Origin: Chlorokybus atmophyticus
Taxonomy: Eukaryota > Streptophyta > Chlorokybophyceae > Chlorokybales > Chlorokybaceae
DNA: 64,000 nucleotides
Reading direction: 5' to 3'
Assembly: GCA_009103225.1 (NCBI GenBank)
Contig: RHPI01002069.1
Location: 1,069,854 to 1,133,853 of the forward strand
The notes beneath the pieces were generated by a model. The model searched no databases, had not been told where the DNA came from, and worked only from the letters and a program-made list of their open reading frames with translations. The translations under genes and the position numbers were made by a program. Each line of letters begins with the position of its first letter. Within the stretch, counting starts at the first letter, position 1. Positions 26,877 through 38,500 of this stretch are shown one piece after another.

Positions 26877-27012
26877 CGCTCCGCCGCCCCCGCTGCCAAC
26901 AACAACGCCGACAATGACGATAGCAGCGACCACAGCGCCTTAACAATAGTGGCGCAGCGCACAATTGCTGTGCTCCGTGTTTAAGGCGTTGCTTGCGGCG
27001 GTGGCGGCAGGA

Positions 27013-28549
27013 ATGGCGTCTTTGTCGTCGTCACCTTCGACGTCGTCATCGTCCTCGCTGGACATCAGGGGCTGCGGCGAAGGAGCCGTCGAGCGTTCAG
27101 GTCTAGCTGCAGCTGGGGTCGTTGGCGCCAGCAACAGCCGCAGCAGCCACAGTAGCCAGGAGGAGATGGCTGGGGTGGGACCAGGGTCGCTGCGGGCAGA
27201 GGCGCAGGCAGAGGCAGAGGCAGAGGCATCACCTTCGTCGTCGTCATCGACGCAGGGGCAGACGACAGCAAGGCGACCAGTGCGGAGGTGCTGTATGGGG
27301 ACGCTGCTGTACACTCGGGCGATGCGCGACAGCGCAAGGCCGCCCATTTGCGTCGGCTACGACGTGCCTGTCGGCACGCAATACCGTAAGCCTGACCAGC
27401 TTAATGCTTGCATGACAAGGATTGAAAGTAACAGTACCTTATCATATGGGTACTGTTATTCGCAGTCCATGTCTGTAACACTACCCAATTGTATGGGTAC
27501 TGGTACTTTCAACCTGGCTGCCATCGATCGCACTGTTCCTTCATGTGTTAAGTCGCAGCTCGGAGTGCAAATCGAACTCGTTATACTTGATGCTCAATTG
27601 ATTCATTGTACTCAATGCGTGTAAGTCGCTTACAACAATTGCGCATGCCCCATGGCTACTGCGCAGTCACACCTTATTCAATGCAGCGCCGGGTTGCTGT
27701 TTGTCTCAAAAATTTGATGACATTGGAACGTAGGCGCACTGTACTTGCTTGGTAGTATTAAGGTAGCTCAAGCTGGCTCAGTTTGGTTCGAAGTGCCGTG
27801 CACAGTCAACAGCTTGTGGAGTCGTGAACACAGGATGGCATAATTGTGCAAGCGTTCACTTAAGTGATTTACTACTGGCAGCAAATTCGCTTCCCAACAC
27901 AAGGCATGCTGACAAAATGGAAAGCGCTGCGGATTTCAAATATGCCTGCATTGGAGCTTCACAGTACAGTCGGTGCTTGGATGGTGCCCCGCAGAAAGGA
28001 GATCTGCCTTTCTGCTACACTGGCGTGCAGGTTTGGTGCAAGTATTCGGTGTAACTTCAGTGGGAAAGTGCTGTGACCAAATGTGACTGGTAGTTATCGT
28101 GCACGCAGTACATCGCAGTCAGGCGTGCAGAGCAGGCACAGGGCGATCAGAGGCCAGGGCAAGCTCCGCCAGCGTTTGATCCATTCAAGACACACAAGAA
28201 TATGTATGCGGCATGGAAGAAATTACAGCAGAAGCCTCCTCCGTCGAAAGTTGACTCACCAAGCCCTGAAGGTAAGCCTGTGTCCATCAACACAGCTGCA
28301 CCGTTATCGCGGTAGTGTTGGCTGAGGTGTTGGTGTTCTTCTGCAGCCTCCAGCGAGGAGTTTGCAATGCCGCAACTGTCCGGCCTGCCCGCTTTTCTTC
28401 TGGGAGCAGACTTTCCCTTAAGGCAAGCGCAAACAACATGCTTGCTTAACGTTGCAGAGCACTGGCACCTTCATATCGCTTTGCGCGTCAACACGAGTGG
28501 AGTCCTTTGGTCAGCAATCAAGGGATTGGCGTTTGCAACTGCGTGGTGA
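27013..28549 (+). CDS. uncharacterised protein with a Cys-containing conserved-looking core
   Basis: Four exons in phase: 27013-27385, 27882-28030, 28133-28271, 28347-28549 (287 aa). The N-terminal 100 residues are Ser/Ala/Glu-rich low complexity. The core then reads LLYTRAMRDSARPPICVGYD, with ADFKYACIGASQYSRC and GAPQKGDLPFCYTGVQ in exon 2, and FDPFKTHKNMYAAWKKLQQK in exon 3. The last exon reads SSEEFAMPQLSGLPAFLLGA. The core does not look like random sequence, but I do not recognise the family. The acceptor of exon 3 (GCAGAG) and the C-terminal end are uncertain: splicing to exon-like sequence at 28458 and 28591 is possible and would give other tails. It is divergent from the coiled-coil gene. 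Confidence 0.5.
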
Positions 28550-29095
28550 GTTGCTCATACAAACTGTACTTGCACAGATTCGCTCACTTTTCGGGTGTAT
28601 TATGGTCCAAAATGGAAGACAATGCTGCTGTGATCGCTAGGGCATTGGGCTTTTCTCCAAGGGGTCCTGGCCGGGGAACAAATCAATGACTGTGGTCACA
28701 TTGACCATAGTGTAGATTGTGTACGTCGTCCATTGTATCGTGTACCACTTCCCGCTTTGCATGTCGTTTATATTGCCTCTTGAGCAATTATTAGCCACTT
28801 GCTAGTAGCATAATGGCTAGCGCTCAGTGTCTCCTTGTTGGCATGATGCACGCAGCATTCTTTTCCCATGCTCAGACGCATGAATGTGAATAGACAGCCT
28901 TGAGATCTAGTTATGACGGGTACTAATAGGTGCAATTACATCATGTGCATGCAGTTGTTGTTGATTTGAGTCACGGTGTTTTCGCGCTGCGTGGTTGCCA
29001 TTGCTACTGCAAATGCCTTGCTATAAAGCCTCCATAGAGGCCAAACTTAAGTTGGGATTGTTTCTAGTGTACAATAAATAGAGAGAGTTTTTCCA
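28550..29095. other. 3' region and spacer
   Basis: Holds the possible alternative last exon at 28591-28687 of the upstream gene and otherwise no supported feature. Confidence 0.4.
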
Positions 29096-29099
29096 ACCA

Positions 29100-29770
29100 A
29101 TGCATGAGACGGCAATTGCAAGGCCGCTGTAGTTGCGCTGCTGGTGGCGCAATAGACATTGACGATGTGGTGGGGGCGGAGGGTAGGGGCCTAGCAGCAC
29201 AGCATGGTGCCGCTCCCACTTTGCTTGTGCCAACCCCAGCTTAACTTGCTGCCCATTATCCTCAGGTGCGTTCATTGGTTTGTTGGTTTCGCCATTCCGG
29301 CATGCTGCCATCAGCCTACCCCACTGCCATTGCATTGCACAGGACATAGCACGCGCAAAGAAGCGACTTTGTGGCCCAGGGTGTAAGCTTGATTGCCTCA
29401 GTTTGTTGTGCCTGATGTGCTTGCCCGGCCATGCAATCTGCTTGTGTGCGCATGTTCATGCATGTCTGAAGTTGGAATTCCATTCTATGCAACGGATTTA
29501 CTGTTTAAGTGGTAAGATCGTTGCCGTTGTGTTGCTGCGTACACGACGCGACAGACGTGAACGATGTGGCGAGGGCGGGGCAAGAGACTTAGGAACAGCA
29601 CCGCGCGGCACCACTCCCATCTTGCTTGTCTCGCCAATGCCACATCCAAGCGTAACTGGCTGCCTTGTAGGCTATCCCAATGTTGGTTGGTTAAGTTCTT
29701 GCTGCATGCTGCCAACCGCCTACCCAATGGCATTGCATTACACAGCACATGTCGGCAGCTACGGTAGCGA
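29100..29770. repeat. diverged tandem duplication, period about 410 bp
   Basis: 29100-29350 and 29510-29765 share blocks in the same order: a GTTGCGCTGCTGG / GTTGCTGCGT stretch, GACGATGTGG / GAACGATGTGG, CAGCACxGCxxGGTGCC / ACCGCGCGGCACC, GCATGCTGCCAtCAGCCTACCC / GCATGCTGCCAACCGCCTACCC, then CATTGCATTGCACAG / CATTGCATTACACAG. Identity looks like 60-70 percent. Confidence 0.5.
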
Positions 29771-30269
29771 CGTGACCTTATGTGTAACATTACTGCCTCG
29801 GAATGTTATGCCTGCTCTGCTTGCGCTGCTATGCATTTGCCCGTGCACGCATTTGTGCACAACGTTTTTGATCTATACTCTACAAGGCAATGGTAATAAT
29901 GTTAATGTGATTCCCTACTACCGTAGTACCCAGAACTTTACATATGTTTGAGATTAAACATATGTGTACTATTTTTCGCTTTGTATGACGGCACAGCCTG
30001 CTTCGACAATTTCGTCAAGCGTGCGACTTTTTGCAGATTCTGGGCATCACTCAATGCATTGAGTGACCGAGTGGTGCCGCGTCTTATTTCTGCAGCAGTA
30101 CGTTAAACTGCTACTATTCCCTAATACAAATAGCGTCTAACAGCACTTTCCAATCACTATAACGTAAAGTTCTGGTCATCACGATAATGATATTGATACA
30201 TAATTAACCTTGTGATGCATGTAGATTACATAATGTAATGTGTAAGATTGTTGTTGTAATTGTACCAGT

Positions 30270-30854
30270 ACCGTATTTACCCCGTCACAGTGCCCCCCTT
30301 TTTATACAGTCCCCCTCAATTTTGCCGGGGGGGGGACTTTACTCGGGGGAGGACTCTATATACCACCGGGGGGCTTTATTGTGTAGCAGACGTCACCGAC
30401 TTCGTCACACTTCATTGACGAGTTACGCTTAGGTGGCGTAACTCGTCACGCTTTCAACAATTAGTCGACGCTTTGCGGTCGAATAATCGTACTAGTCGGC
30501 CGTTAGGCCAAGACCTGGTCGACGGACAGGGTTTGCGGCAGCCGACGGTGCGGCTGGGCGGCGCCCAGTGGGCGCGGCCGTTCAATTTACGGTTGATGGC
30601 ATTGCACCGCCAGCCTGTAAACAGACGTTCATTCCACTTGTATTTTAGCCCCTTGACATGCGTCTTTATGGTTTTTGCATGCTTTTTATCAATTTACCAT
30701 GATGCAACCAGCTAGCATGATAGATTTGCACGTGTATAGTGCTGATAACACATCAAGGGAGGGGGGACTCTAATGTACAAATACAGTTCGCCCCACGAAT
30801 TTGCCAAGGGGGACTGTATTTGGAGGGGGACTCTGACAGGGTAAATACGGTAGT
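30270..30854. mobile_element. non-autonomous terminal-inverted-repeat element (MITE-like)
   Basis: The left end TACCGTATTTACCC...GTCACAGTGCCCCCC is matched in inverse orientation by the right end (reads TACCGTATTTACCCTGTCAGAGTCCCCC on the other strand). The inverted repeats extend with ACAGTCCCCCT blocks for about 60 bp each. A TA dinucleotide lies outside the CCGTATTTACCC core on both sides, compatible with a TA target duplication. No transposase is encoded. The interior has runs of G that could form quadruplexes. Confidence 0.7.
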
Positions 30855-32100
30855 ACAGTCGTAGGTGTTCACGGGTCCTACTGCAGGACCGTGCCAAATC
30901 CCGTTCCCCAATGGTCTAGTTTTTGTCCTACCATTTGCTCATATGCTCAGGAATCCACCGTTCAATTACGAGCCGCGACTCGCCTGCGAACGAGTGGACA
31001 ATAACACCGTGCTGCACGGTTAACACACTGTTAAGCTCACGCACGCTGCACGCTCGTTTGTGACAATGTTTGAAGCAAGTCCCTCAAGCAAGGGACAGCC
31101 TGAAAAAAGCGGCTGGTCTGACACATTGGTACGAGCCAGGCGGCCTTGACGACCCACGCAAGGAGCGAGAGTCATCCTATCAGATGAGGCGGCTTGCAGC
31201 AAGCCGCGTCACTCCACAATGTTTATGCATGCAATGCAAGCCGCAGCAAGCAATAGGCGTTCCTTGCAAGTCGCGAGTGTCATGGGCATGACTCATGCTG
31301 CATGCATGAGTCATGCATGAGCCCAAAAAAGATCCGTCCCCTTCGCTCTGTTCGTCGGATTTGGCCGCCTCATTCGCTCGTGAACACTTTGAAGCGGCTC
31401 GCATCAATTGATGAGCAAGATATCCCCCCCCCGAAGCTACGGCAGCGCGCGGTGGTGCCGTATGATTTCAGCCAATCCGGAGTACGCACTAGACCTCTGA
31501 CAGCGTCTCCTGGTCGCAATTGCTCCTCAGAGGGACCCCTTCGCGCCAGAGAGAGATGCGCTCCCCCAGTTAGTTTCTATGTCCTCCCAACAACGTACGT
31601 GAGCTAAATACCACTGGCACAGTACCAGACTGCCTAGGGTGCAGTAAGCGCGGCGCCCAACGCGCCTCATGAGGTGAAGGTGAGGCTGACGTAGGGAGCC
31701 ATAGATACTGTCTAGCACGGTACATCGTGTACCGTGCCACACTGTACTTTTAGCTAAGCCGACGCATCGCAAGATTCTTTCGGGCCGTATGCGTCCTACG
31801 GACAAGTCGTGTGTCACAAAAGATGCATATTCCTCAGAGTCATACATTCGGGCGGGCAGGTTGCTGCCCAGGACAGCACGCAATTTCGACCGTTAACACC
31901 CGCCTCCTTTGGCGCATCCAGCGGCTACCAGGTGCGTAACGCGTTGCCGCCGTTTGGAGTTAGGCTTTATCTGTCGCAGAGAACCAAACTGTGCAATTGA
32001 TCAGGAGTTCAGGGGAGAGGGCTGGTATCTTTACCATCAACCGCGGCTTACACTGCCTGCACCACGGCGTTTCGTTGTTGGCAGGAGCGTTGTGGGCGGC
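30855..32100. other. unassigned sequence
   Basis: Contains scattered short open frames, GCATGAGTCATGCATGAG near 31300, and no gene I can support. The end of this stretch begins the 5' region shared with the Sec14 gene. Confidence 0.4.
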
Positions 32101-32269
32101 GGTGGCGGTGGCCGTGGCGGTGACGGCGTGTGCAGGGTGTTGCCTTAGTATTGCTCGGTGTCGAGGAGCGATAGCCATTCGGTAGCTGCTGCTTGGTCGT
32201 CTGCTGCATAGTCACATCCAGCTTGCTTGGGTTGTTGTTGCTGGCGCTGTGGTGGTAGGCGGCCGCCCC
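32090..32269 (+). promoter_or_regulatory. duplicated 5' region of the Sec14 gene, now upstream of the chimera
   Basis: Blocks match, in order, the sequence upstream of the Sec14 start on the other strand (39429-39610): a GGTGGCGGTGG tract, a GGTGACGG...GCAGG...TTGCCT block, GATAG followed by GCTGCTTGGTC, TCACATCCAGCTTGCT, and GGTGGTAGGC just before the start codon. The chimera therefore probably uses a promoter or 5' leader derived from the Sec14 gene. Confidence 0.6.
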
Positions 32270-34746
32270 ATGTCCAGGTCGGGAGACTCCACCTGTGCGC
32301 TGGCGTCACCTGCGCCCAGCTCCACACCCGGCTCCGCCGGTCTGACCAGAACGGCCAGCGGAAGGCTGAGACGCAAGAGCGGCAGCCTGCAAGGCACCAT
32401 TGATCTAGCCAGGTCAGCATGTCTGACTGGTTGGCCAACTGTTCAGTTGTAAGTTTATACATACTGCGTTGTAAGTTCATGAATACTGTGTTCGTCCCCA
32501 GCAAGCTGGTTTGGTCATACCTCAAGTCGAGTGGCAAGTGGTTGTTAACGTAGCCGATGCCTCGTGACGCCTCATTGTCGTGCATACAGGTGGCGGTCAC
32601 CTGTGCTTGTTTTGCAGATGTTCGTGAACGCTTGCATGGAACAATGCATCACTGGCACATAACGCCAGCACAATGGTGGCATTGCTGATGTCTGTTATTG
32701 TGGTGCTTCAAGTTGCACGCTGGTTCACCAGCTTTCTCATCTAACTGCAGTAACTCAGTAAGCAGTTTGTGCTTGCATGCGTGCAAGCACGTTTGGACTG
32801 GTTACCTCGTTACAACCTTTGCATGCGCTCATGGCACACCATTCTGCAGGTTGGTCAACGACTTGCGGAAGCGTCTTGACGATGCCGGTGTGCTGAAACC
32901 CGAACACGACGACGCAATTCTCAAACGCTTCCTTGCCGCGCGCTCCTTTGATTTGGACAAGGCGGAAGTCATGTTTGTCAACATGGTCAACAGGCGCAAG
33001 GAGTTTGGCACGGACACCATCCTGCAAGTGAGGGCATGCATGTGATGGGTATTGCACAGTGTCCAGCATGTTGTCAGTAGTCGGCATGACCTGTGCGCGC
33101 CCATGCGTTGTCGAGATACAACGCGCTTGCACGTGTGGCTCAACAGCTCGTATCTATGCTAGAGAGCCGGCTTGCAGAATCTTCTGCCATGTACACATGT
33201 GTGCCAGCGTGGGTTACATCTTACTCAATCGTCAATTTCTTGATGTTGTGCATTGCGTGGTAGCTTGCTGCTCACCTGGACTCGCGGTCTGCAGGCTCGA
33301 AGGACTTCCCAATCATCAAAGTCAGTCACATTAGAGGAGCTGCAGCTTCACTTCCACCTTCCCATCAATGAAGTGGCAAGAAAGGTGTGCTGCAGCTTTG
33401 TAGTTGCACGTGTGTCAACGCTTCCTCCTTTGTTAGCAGCTCGCGCATGGCATTGCTGCAGCTGATATGCAATGCGCTTGTGCCTGCAGCTGGGGTTATG
33501 TGTGACTGTGCTCAAGCAACGGTGCCGCGACAACGGAATTGAGCGATGGCCTTATCGCAAGGTCTGTTTGACTGGCATTGACTGCACGCTATGGACTTTG
33601 GTTCAGGACGGCCTGTGCGCAGTTGTCGGGAGCTGACACACAGTTGCCTTCCGCAGGTTCGCAAGCTAGACAAGTTAATAACTGAGCTACAGACCTCACA
33701 TGAGGTGCCTGGCATGGGCAAGTCGCCGGAAGATGTAAGTGCTACCGCGCTTCTGCATTGCTGAATGACAAACCATGCAGTCACACTCCCATAGGCTTTG
33801 CGCCGTGTGCTAATCATGACCACTGGCGCGCGCAGGCCAAGATGAAACTTGACACAGTCAGGGAAACTCGCAATTTCCTTCTCTCAAACCCTAACTCAAC
33901 AGGTACCGTGTCCTGAGCATTGGTTTGGCATCGGTCCTCTGTTGTGCACTACTCACGTATGGTCTTTTGCAGCACATCTGAAGCTAGGCAAAGTGAAGTC
34001 GCCCAGCTCTCGCAGTGTAAAAAGCACATCAAGTCAACCTGACCACCAGTCCAGCCACTCCGGATGCAGCACTCCCACCTCTGGTGTGGAGGACGGGAAC
34101 TTTGCACTTAGTGCGCACAGCCCCGATGAGACTTCCAAAGTGTTTCCTGCCACTCCTCGGCCCATGTATGCTGGCATTAGCAACGCCACCAGGTAGGGGT
34201 CCTTGCTGGTGCTTGAATTGTTGACTTGACGACCAAACTTATGCAAGCAAGACAGGCGTGCTGACTTGGCTTGTCTCTATGTGGTGTAGCGAGCAGGCAA
34301 TAAAGGCGCTTGGCACTCTGCCTGTGCCTTCTCCAACACGGTTCAGCACAAGTGGCCCCCTCTCTGCATTTCGCCCTCCCCACCAAGCCAACACCCTGCA
34401 ATCAGCCATCACCCTACGCACGCCTCCGTGCAGCGCGTCCCCAGCTGTTGTTCCTATGGAATGGAAGGCAGAGCCAGAGTATATTGAGGAACTGCCTGCC
34501 GTTGCGTCGTTGCCGGCCCCTATGCCGCCAATGCCCTTTTTCGTTCCAGCCATGATGCCGCAACATTGGCTGGCTGCGTTCGGTCCCATGGCTATGCAGA
34601 CCATGCCAGGGCTGGCTCATCACATGGCTGCTATGGCACACAGCATGTCAGTGATGAGTCAGTACCAGGGCATGTTTGCTGCACCGTACAGTCCCCACAC
34701 AGATGTAGCCTTTCACCATCTGCACGGGCATGCCCAGCAGCAGTAG
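32270..34746 (+). CDS. chimeric protein: Sec14-type N-terminal segment fused to an RWP-RK transcription factor
   Basis: Eight exons close in phase: 32270-32412, 32850-33027, 33295-33384, 33490-33561, 33657-33734, 33836-33902, 33973-34192, 34290-34746 (434 aa). Residues 1-107 (exons 1-2) copy the start of the neighbouring Sec14 gene: low-complexity leader, TRTASGRLRRKSGSLQG, then the CRAL-TRIO N-terminal helices ending MVNRRKEFGTDTIL. Exon 3 then switches to an RWP-RK domain (about 118-170): VTLEELQLHFHLPINEVARK, LGLCVTVLKQRCRDNGIE, RWPYRK, VRKLDKLITELQ. The lipid-binding CRAL-TRIO pocket is absent. The C-terminal half is Ser/Pro/Met-rich, ends HGHAQQQ, and has no PB1 domain, so the factor part resembles the short RKD-type class. 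RWP-RK proteins bind DNA and control nitrogen or gamete programmes in the green lineage. It remains possible that the factor starts at its own unseen exon and the Sec14 piece is not translated with it. Confidence 0.75.
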
Positions 34747-34872
34747 CGGAGAGTGCATGAGTAGGCAACTTGGTGATGATGGGTTGCGCGCAAGATCGCA
34801 TGTCATTCACGGGCGTAGCTGGAGGAGCTGAACTGATGCTTGTGAGGTGCGGGGGATGGATGCGGTTCTGCA

Positions 34873-35151
34873 GGCCCTGGCCTTAAGGTGCTGGCGCGTT
34901 TGCCACCTGGACATATGACACTGCAAGGCGCTCACAAGCGGTGGGCTCGCTCAGACCTCTTGAGGCGGCGTCTTGCAATTCGCTGCGTTCTGCTCTGTGC
35001 GTGCGGGGTGGACGACCCCGCCCTTGCGGCCGTCGAGGAGAATGGCAAGCAACTGAAAGCCCTGGACCTGAGCTTCTACTACCGCCAAGAGCTCTCCCCA
35101 AACAACGCGGGGCTTTGGGACCTCGCCTACAGCTGCAGGCCCGGCCTCTAG
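34873..35151 (+). pseudogene. orphan leucine-rich-repeat exon (F-box/AMN1-like LRR)
   Basis: A TTCTGCAG acceptor at 34872 opens a frame reading PGLKVLARLPPG, then VDDPALAAVEENGKQLKALD, LS, and NNAGLWDLAYSCRPGL before a TAG. The spacing of L-x-x-L-D-L-S and D-x-A-L/A-x-x-C blocks fits the cysteine-containing LRR of F-box/AMN1 proteins. It lies just downstream of the RWP-RK stop. No F-box or further repeats were found, so it is a fragment, or an alternative last exon. Confidence 0.35.
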
Positions 35152-35572
35152 ACTCTGAGACTGTTCAACTTTGCGCCTAGGCAGCCTCAGTCGCTAAACT
35201 CATCATGGATGCGGCATCCACGACGTCATGTACACTGATATATTTTCGGCGGCCACGCTCTCGCTGCCGCCGTTGTGCGCTACGTATGCTTCCTCAAGAA
35301 GGTTGTTGTCATCATGGCGGACACACCGGTCACTGCAGCGGGCGTGCAGGAGGCCGCGCTCTTTGCGGACAGGCAGATCATGAGTGCAAGAGAAAGAGTT
35401 GGCAAGAGACGTGTAGAGTTGTAAATATGTAGATATGTAGACACTCCGCCGCCAATTCTCCCTTCGTCCAACTCCCACGAGCTACCTTGATTTTTGGTTA
35501 ACGGTCTCTGGGTTTTACCATACTCCTTGTCCTTGTCCTGAACAAGCAGCTCCTGACCTTCATTTGGTACTC

Positions 35573-38500
35573 TTATGCTGTTATGGTTACCATGACTGTG
35601 GCAATGAATTGGCACAGATGTGTGGTGGTTGCCCGTGGACTTGCTGCTAGGCTGTTCATGCTGTTCAGCTCTGCACATACAACAGCTGGTCTTCGACAGT
35701 GACTTGCAAGGACATGGTCACATTAATGTTTAGAAAAGATCATAACAAGTTTTGGCAGTGCGTATGCAGAACTTGACCCGTGGCAGTGCACATGCTCGAG
35801 ACCATGCACGCAAAGCGGTTGATTTGTAGTTCATGCACAGTACATGACGACTTTTGTAGCCGTGTGCCTGTGCATGCACAATACAGGCACTTCAATCATC
35901 TGGCTAGAGGCCACAGCCTGGTGCAGCCTGGTGCAGCCTACGTCAGGACACTAGAGGCAGGTGCACTCACCTTCATCCTGTAGCTGTTGCTGCTAGCAAT
36001 GCGCACAGTTATGTCATATATCCATCTACTACTGCCGCCTCATTTGGCAGCTGAGCCTGACACATCCGCCCCACTTGCACAATTGGTGTCCAACGCTAAC
36101 ACCACACGATGTTACATTGACGCATTATGCAAGAATTACATTAAAAGAGTCACAGGCCGAAGCGCCGTGCAGTTGTTACATTATCGCGCAGCAACCACAG
36201 CTTCGCTGCTTGTGTGGCGCAGTATGCTTACCCTGCAATCATCAAAACACTAGTTAGCTACATGCAACTGCCTCAGGCATGCAGCGACAAAAGCCGTACA
36301 AACCTGCAGGTCTATGAGCTGCTGTTCATGTTGGGCAACTGTTTTTCTGTATTCCTGCGCAAAACCAGCCACATGAGACAAGTTGCGCAAGTGCTGGCAG
36401 GCAGGTGCTGTGTGAACTGCATGCGCACCTCCAGCTTGGCTTCGCACACACTCAGCCGTTTCTGAACATCGTCAACCTGCAGTTGCAGCTGGTACTGTCC
36501 TACGTTTGATGCTTGCCGGCCTGCTTGGAAAGGAACTGAGGGGGTGAACTCGCCGCTAGGCGTGCCAAACTCTGGTGTCCTGTTTGAAAACTGATGTTAC
36601 TGCATGGTGGTAAGCGGTTAAGGTGTGTGCTACGCAGACATGTGGATCGCTAAGGCTGTGCTGTATCTGTATGCTCACTGTGGTTGATTGGCAACCGAAG
36701 ACACAGTTGTGGTACAGATAACAAACCAGTAAAGTAAACGCAAGCCAGCGAGGCAATCTGTTCAAAACTACACCTATGTTCAAAACTGCTGAAAACGTTT
36801 CAAGCAGCACATGGTACTCATAACTCACGGAGCAGCAGCAGCAGCAGCACAACCAGTAATTGGAGCAACACACATGCGTGCCCTTACCCTGGGCGACTCT
36901 GTGACACTGGCGCTGATGATGAAGCATCCCCTGCCATTTGCTGCAAATACACTACGGCTTAGCACCTTCACTAGCGCTGCCAACTGAGTCACAAAGTAAA
37001 ACATGCAATGAAGGCGTCACACACAACCGCAGCGATGCCCTTACGCAATTGTTGGCCTTGCATGAGCAACCTCCATGAACAAGCATGTTGGACGTGACTG
37101 CTGTCATATCGACAATTGAATGCGGAGTTGGGTCAACAACACTCGCAGCTTCACTTACTGAGAGGCCATCCCGCGAAGGAACCCGCAAAGGTTGTAACCG
37201 CAGACTCTTCCTTGCTGCAAACATCGTGTCCGCTTCCAGGGCAGACTTTTGTTCTGGTGACATTGGTGTCGCAGGCTCGTTGGCAGCTGGAGCAGGGAAC
37301 TCCGACTGTCCACTTGCTTGCGTGTCAGGAGCCCGCTGAGCTTCGCCATTTACATCGGGTTGCTGTTGCTGCTCAGCGGCAGGTTGTTCGTCTGACTTGC
37401 GCTGCATAGTCACTGGCATGAATGTTGGTTCAAGCTGAGCAATGCATAGGAAACTTGGCCTCAAGTACATATGAAACGGATGGAGCTGATGTGCATTTAC
37501 ACAGAAAGTGAAGGGAGATAATGATGCAGCGATGGTCATACCTCCCATGGCTTAGGGAAATCACGCCATGGTCCTGGCTCGCAAGCCAAACAATCACCCC
37601 CAGGACAAACACAGGTGCCACCCAAGAACTGTGGCAAGGCACTGCCAGCACAGATCACGCATAAGCATCCTTCAGAGGCTTCGTACAAAGTGCAGCTGGG
37701 CAAAGTTGCAACTCGCACAAAAAATAACTTCATCACATTGTACCCACCTTTCATCAACATACTCCAGGAGCGCCTTCTTGTAATCTTTGCCATGCACCTC
37801 GATCTTTGAGGCTGTCTTCGGGTCTATCCATGGCTTGACGATGGACCAAACTTGCTTGAAAGTCCATGGGACGTTGATGATGAACATCTTGAACAGCGTC
37901 TGATACAGGGATGCCCGTTAGCGCAGATGCGCTCAGTATGCTGATATGAGCAACAACTTCTGCCAGCAAACACACTACCTCCGGGTAGTAATCAGCATCA
38001 ACTTGCAAGATATACTTCAAAAACTTGCTGCCCTCCTTGTAGAACTTCAAGATGCCCTGCCGAGCAGATGCATGTGTAAGTGAGACAAGCTTACTTGTAC
38101 AAGGCAAAGTCCAAGGGCTGCAGGATGCGAGGAATGTACAGAAGAAGACCTGATTGCCTTCAAAATCTAGAACAGTGAAGGACTTGTCAATGTTGTGCCC
38201 TACAGCCTGACTGGCAGCAGGCCACTTCCATTGGAGCAGCTTCTCCCACTCATATACATGATTTCGCAGCATACGTTCCATGTTTGTGACCTGCACACCA
38301 AGACATGTCATCACTGCTTGGGCGCTTGGACGATATGTTCAGTATGCGTACACACAGTGCAGTGAGTATGAAAACAGGCGCACAAGCACCTCCATAAGCT
38401 GCTTGACTTTGAGTTGACCAAGCTTTTCAATGTACACCGGATGACCCCACTTGTCCGTGTTATGATGACCATGAGGGTACAACTCCATCACCTTCTTCAT

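Noticed and set aside
28423-28457. GC-AG intron in the last exon of the 27013 gene
   Set aside because: It would be only 35 bases, shorter than any other intron here; reading through to 28549 is simpler.
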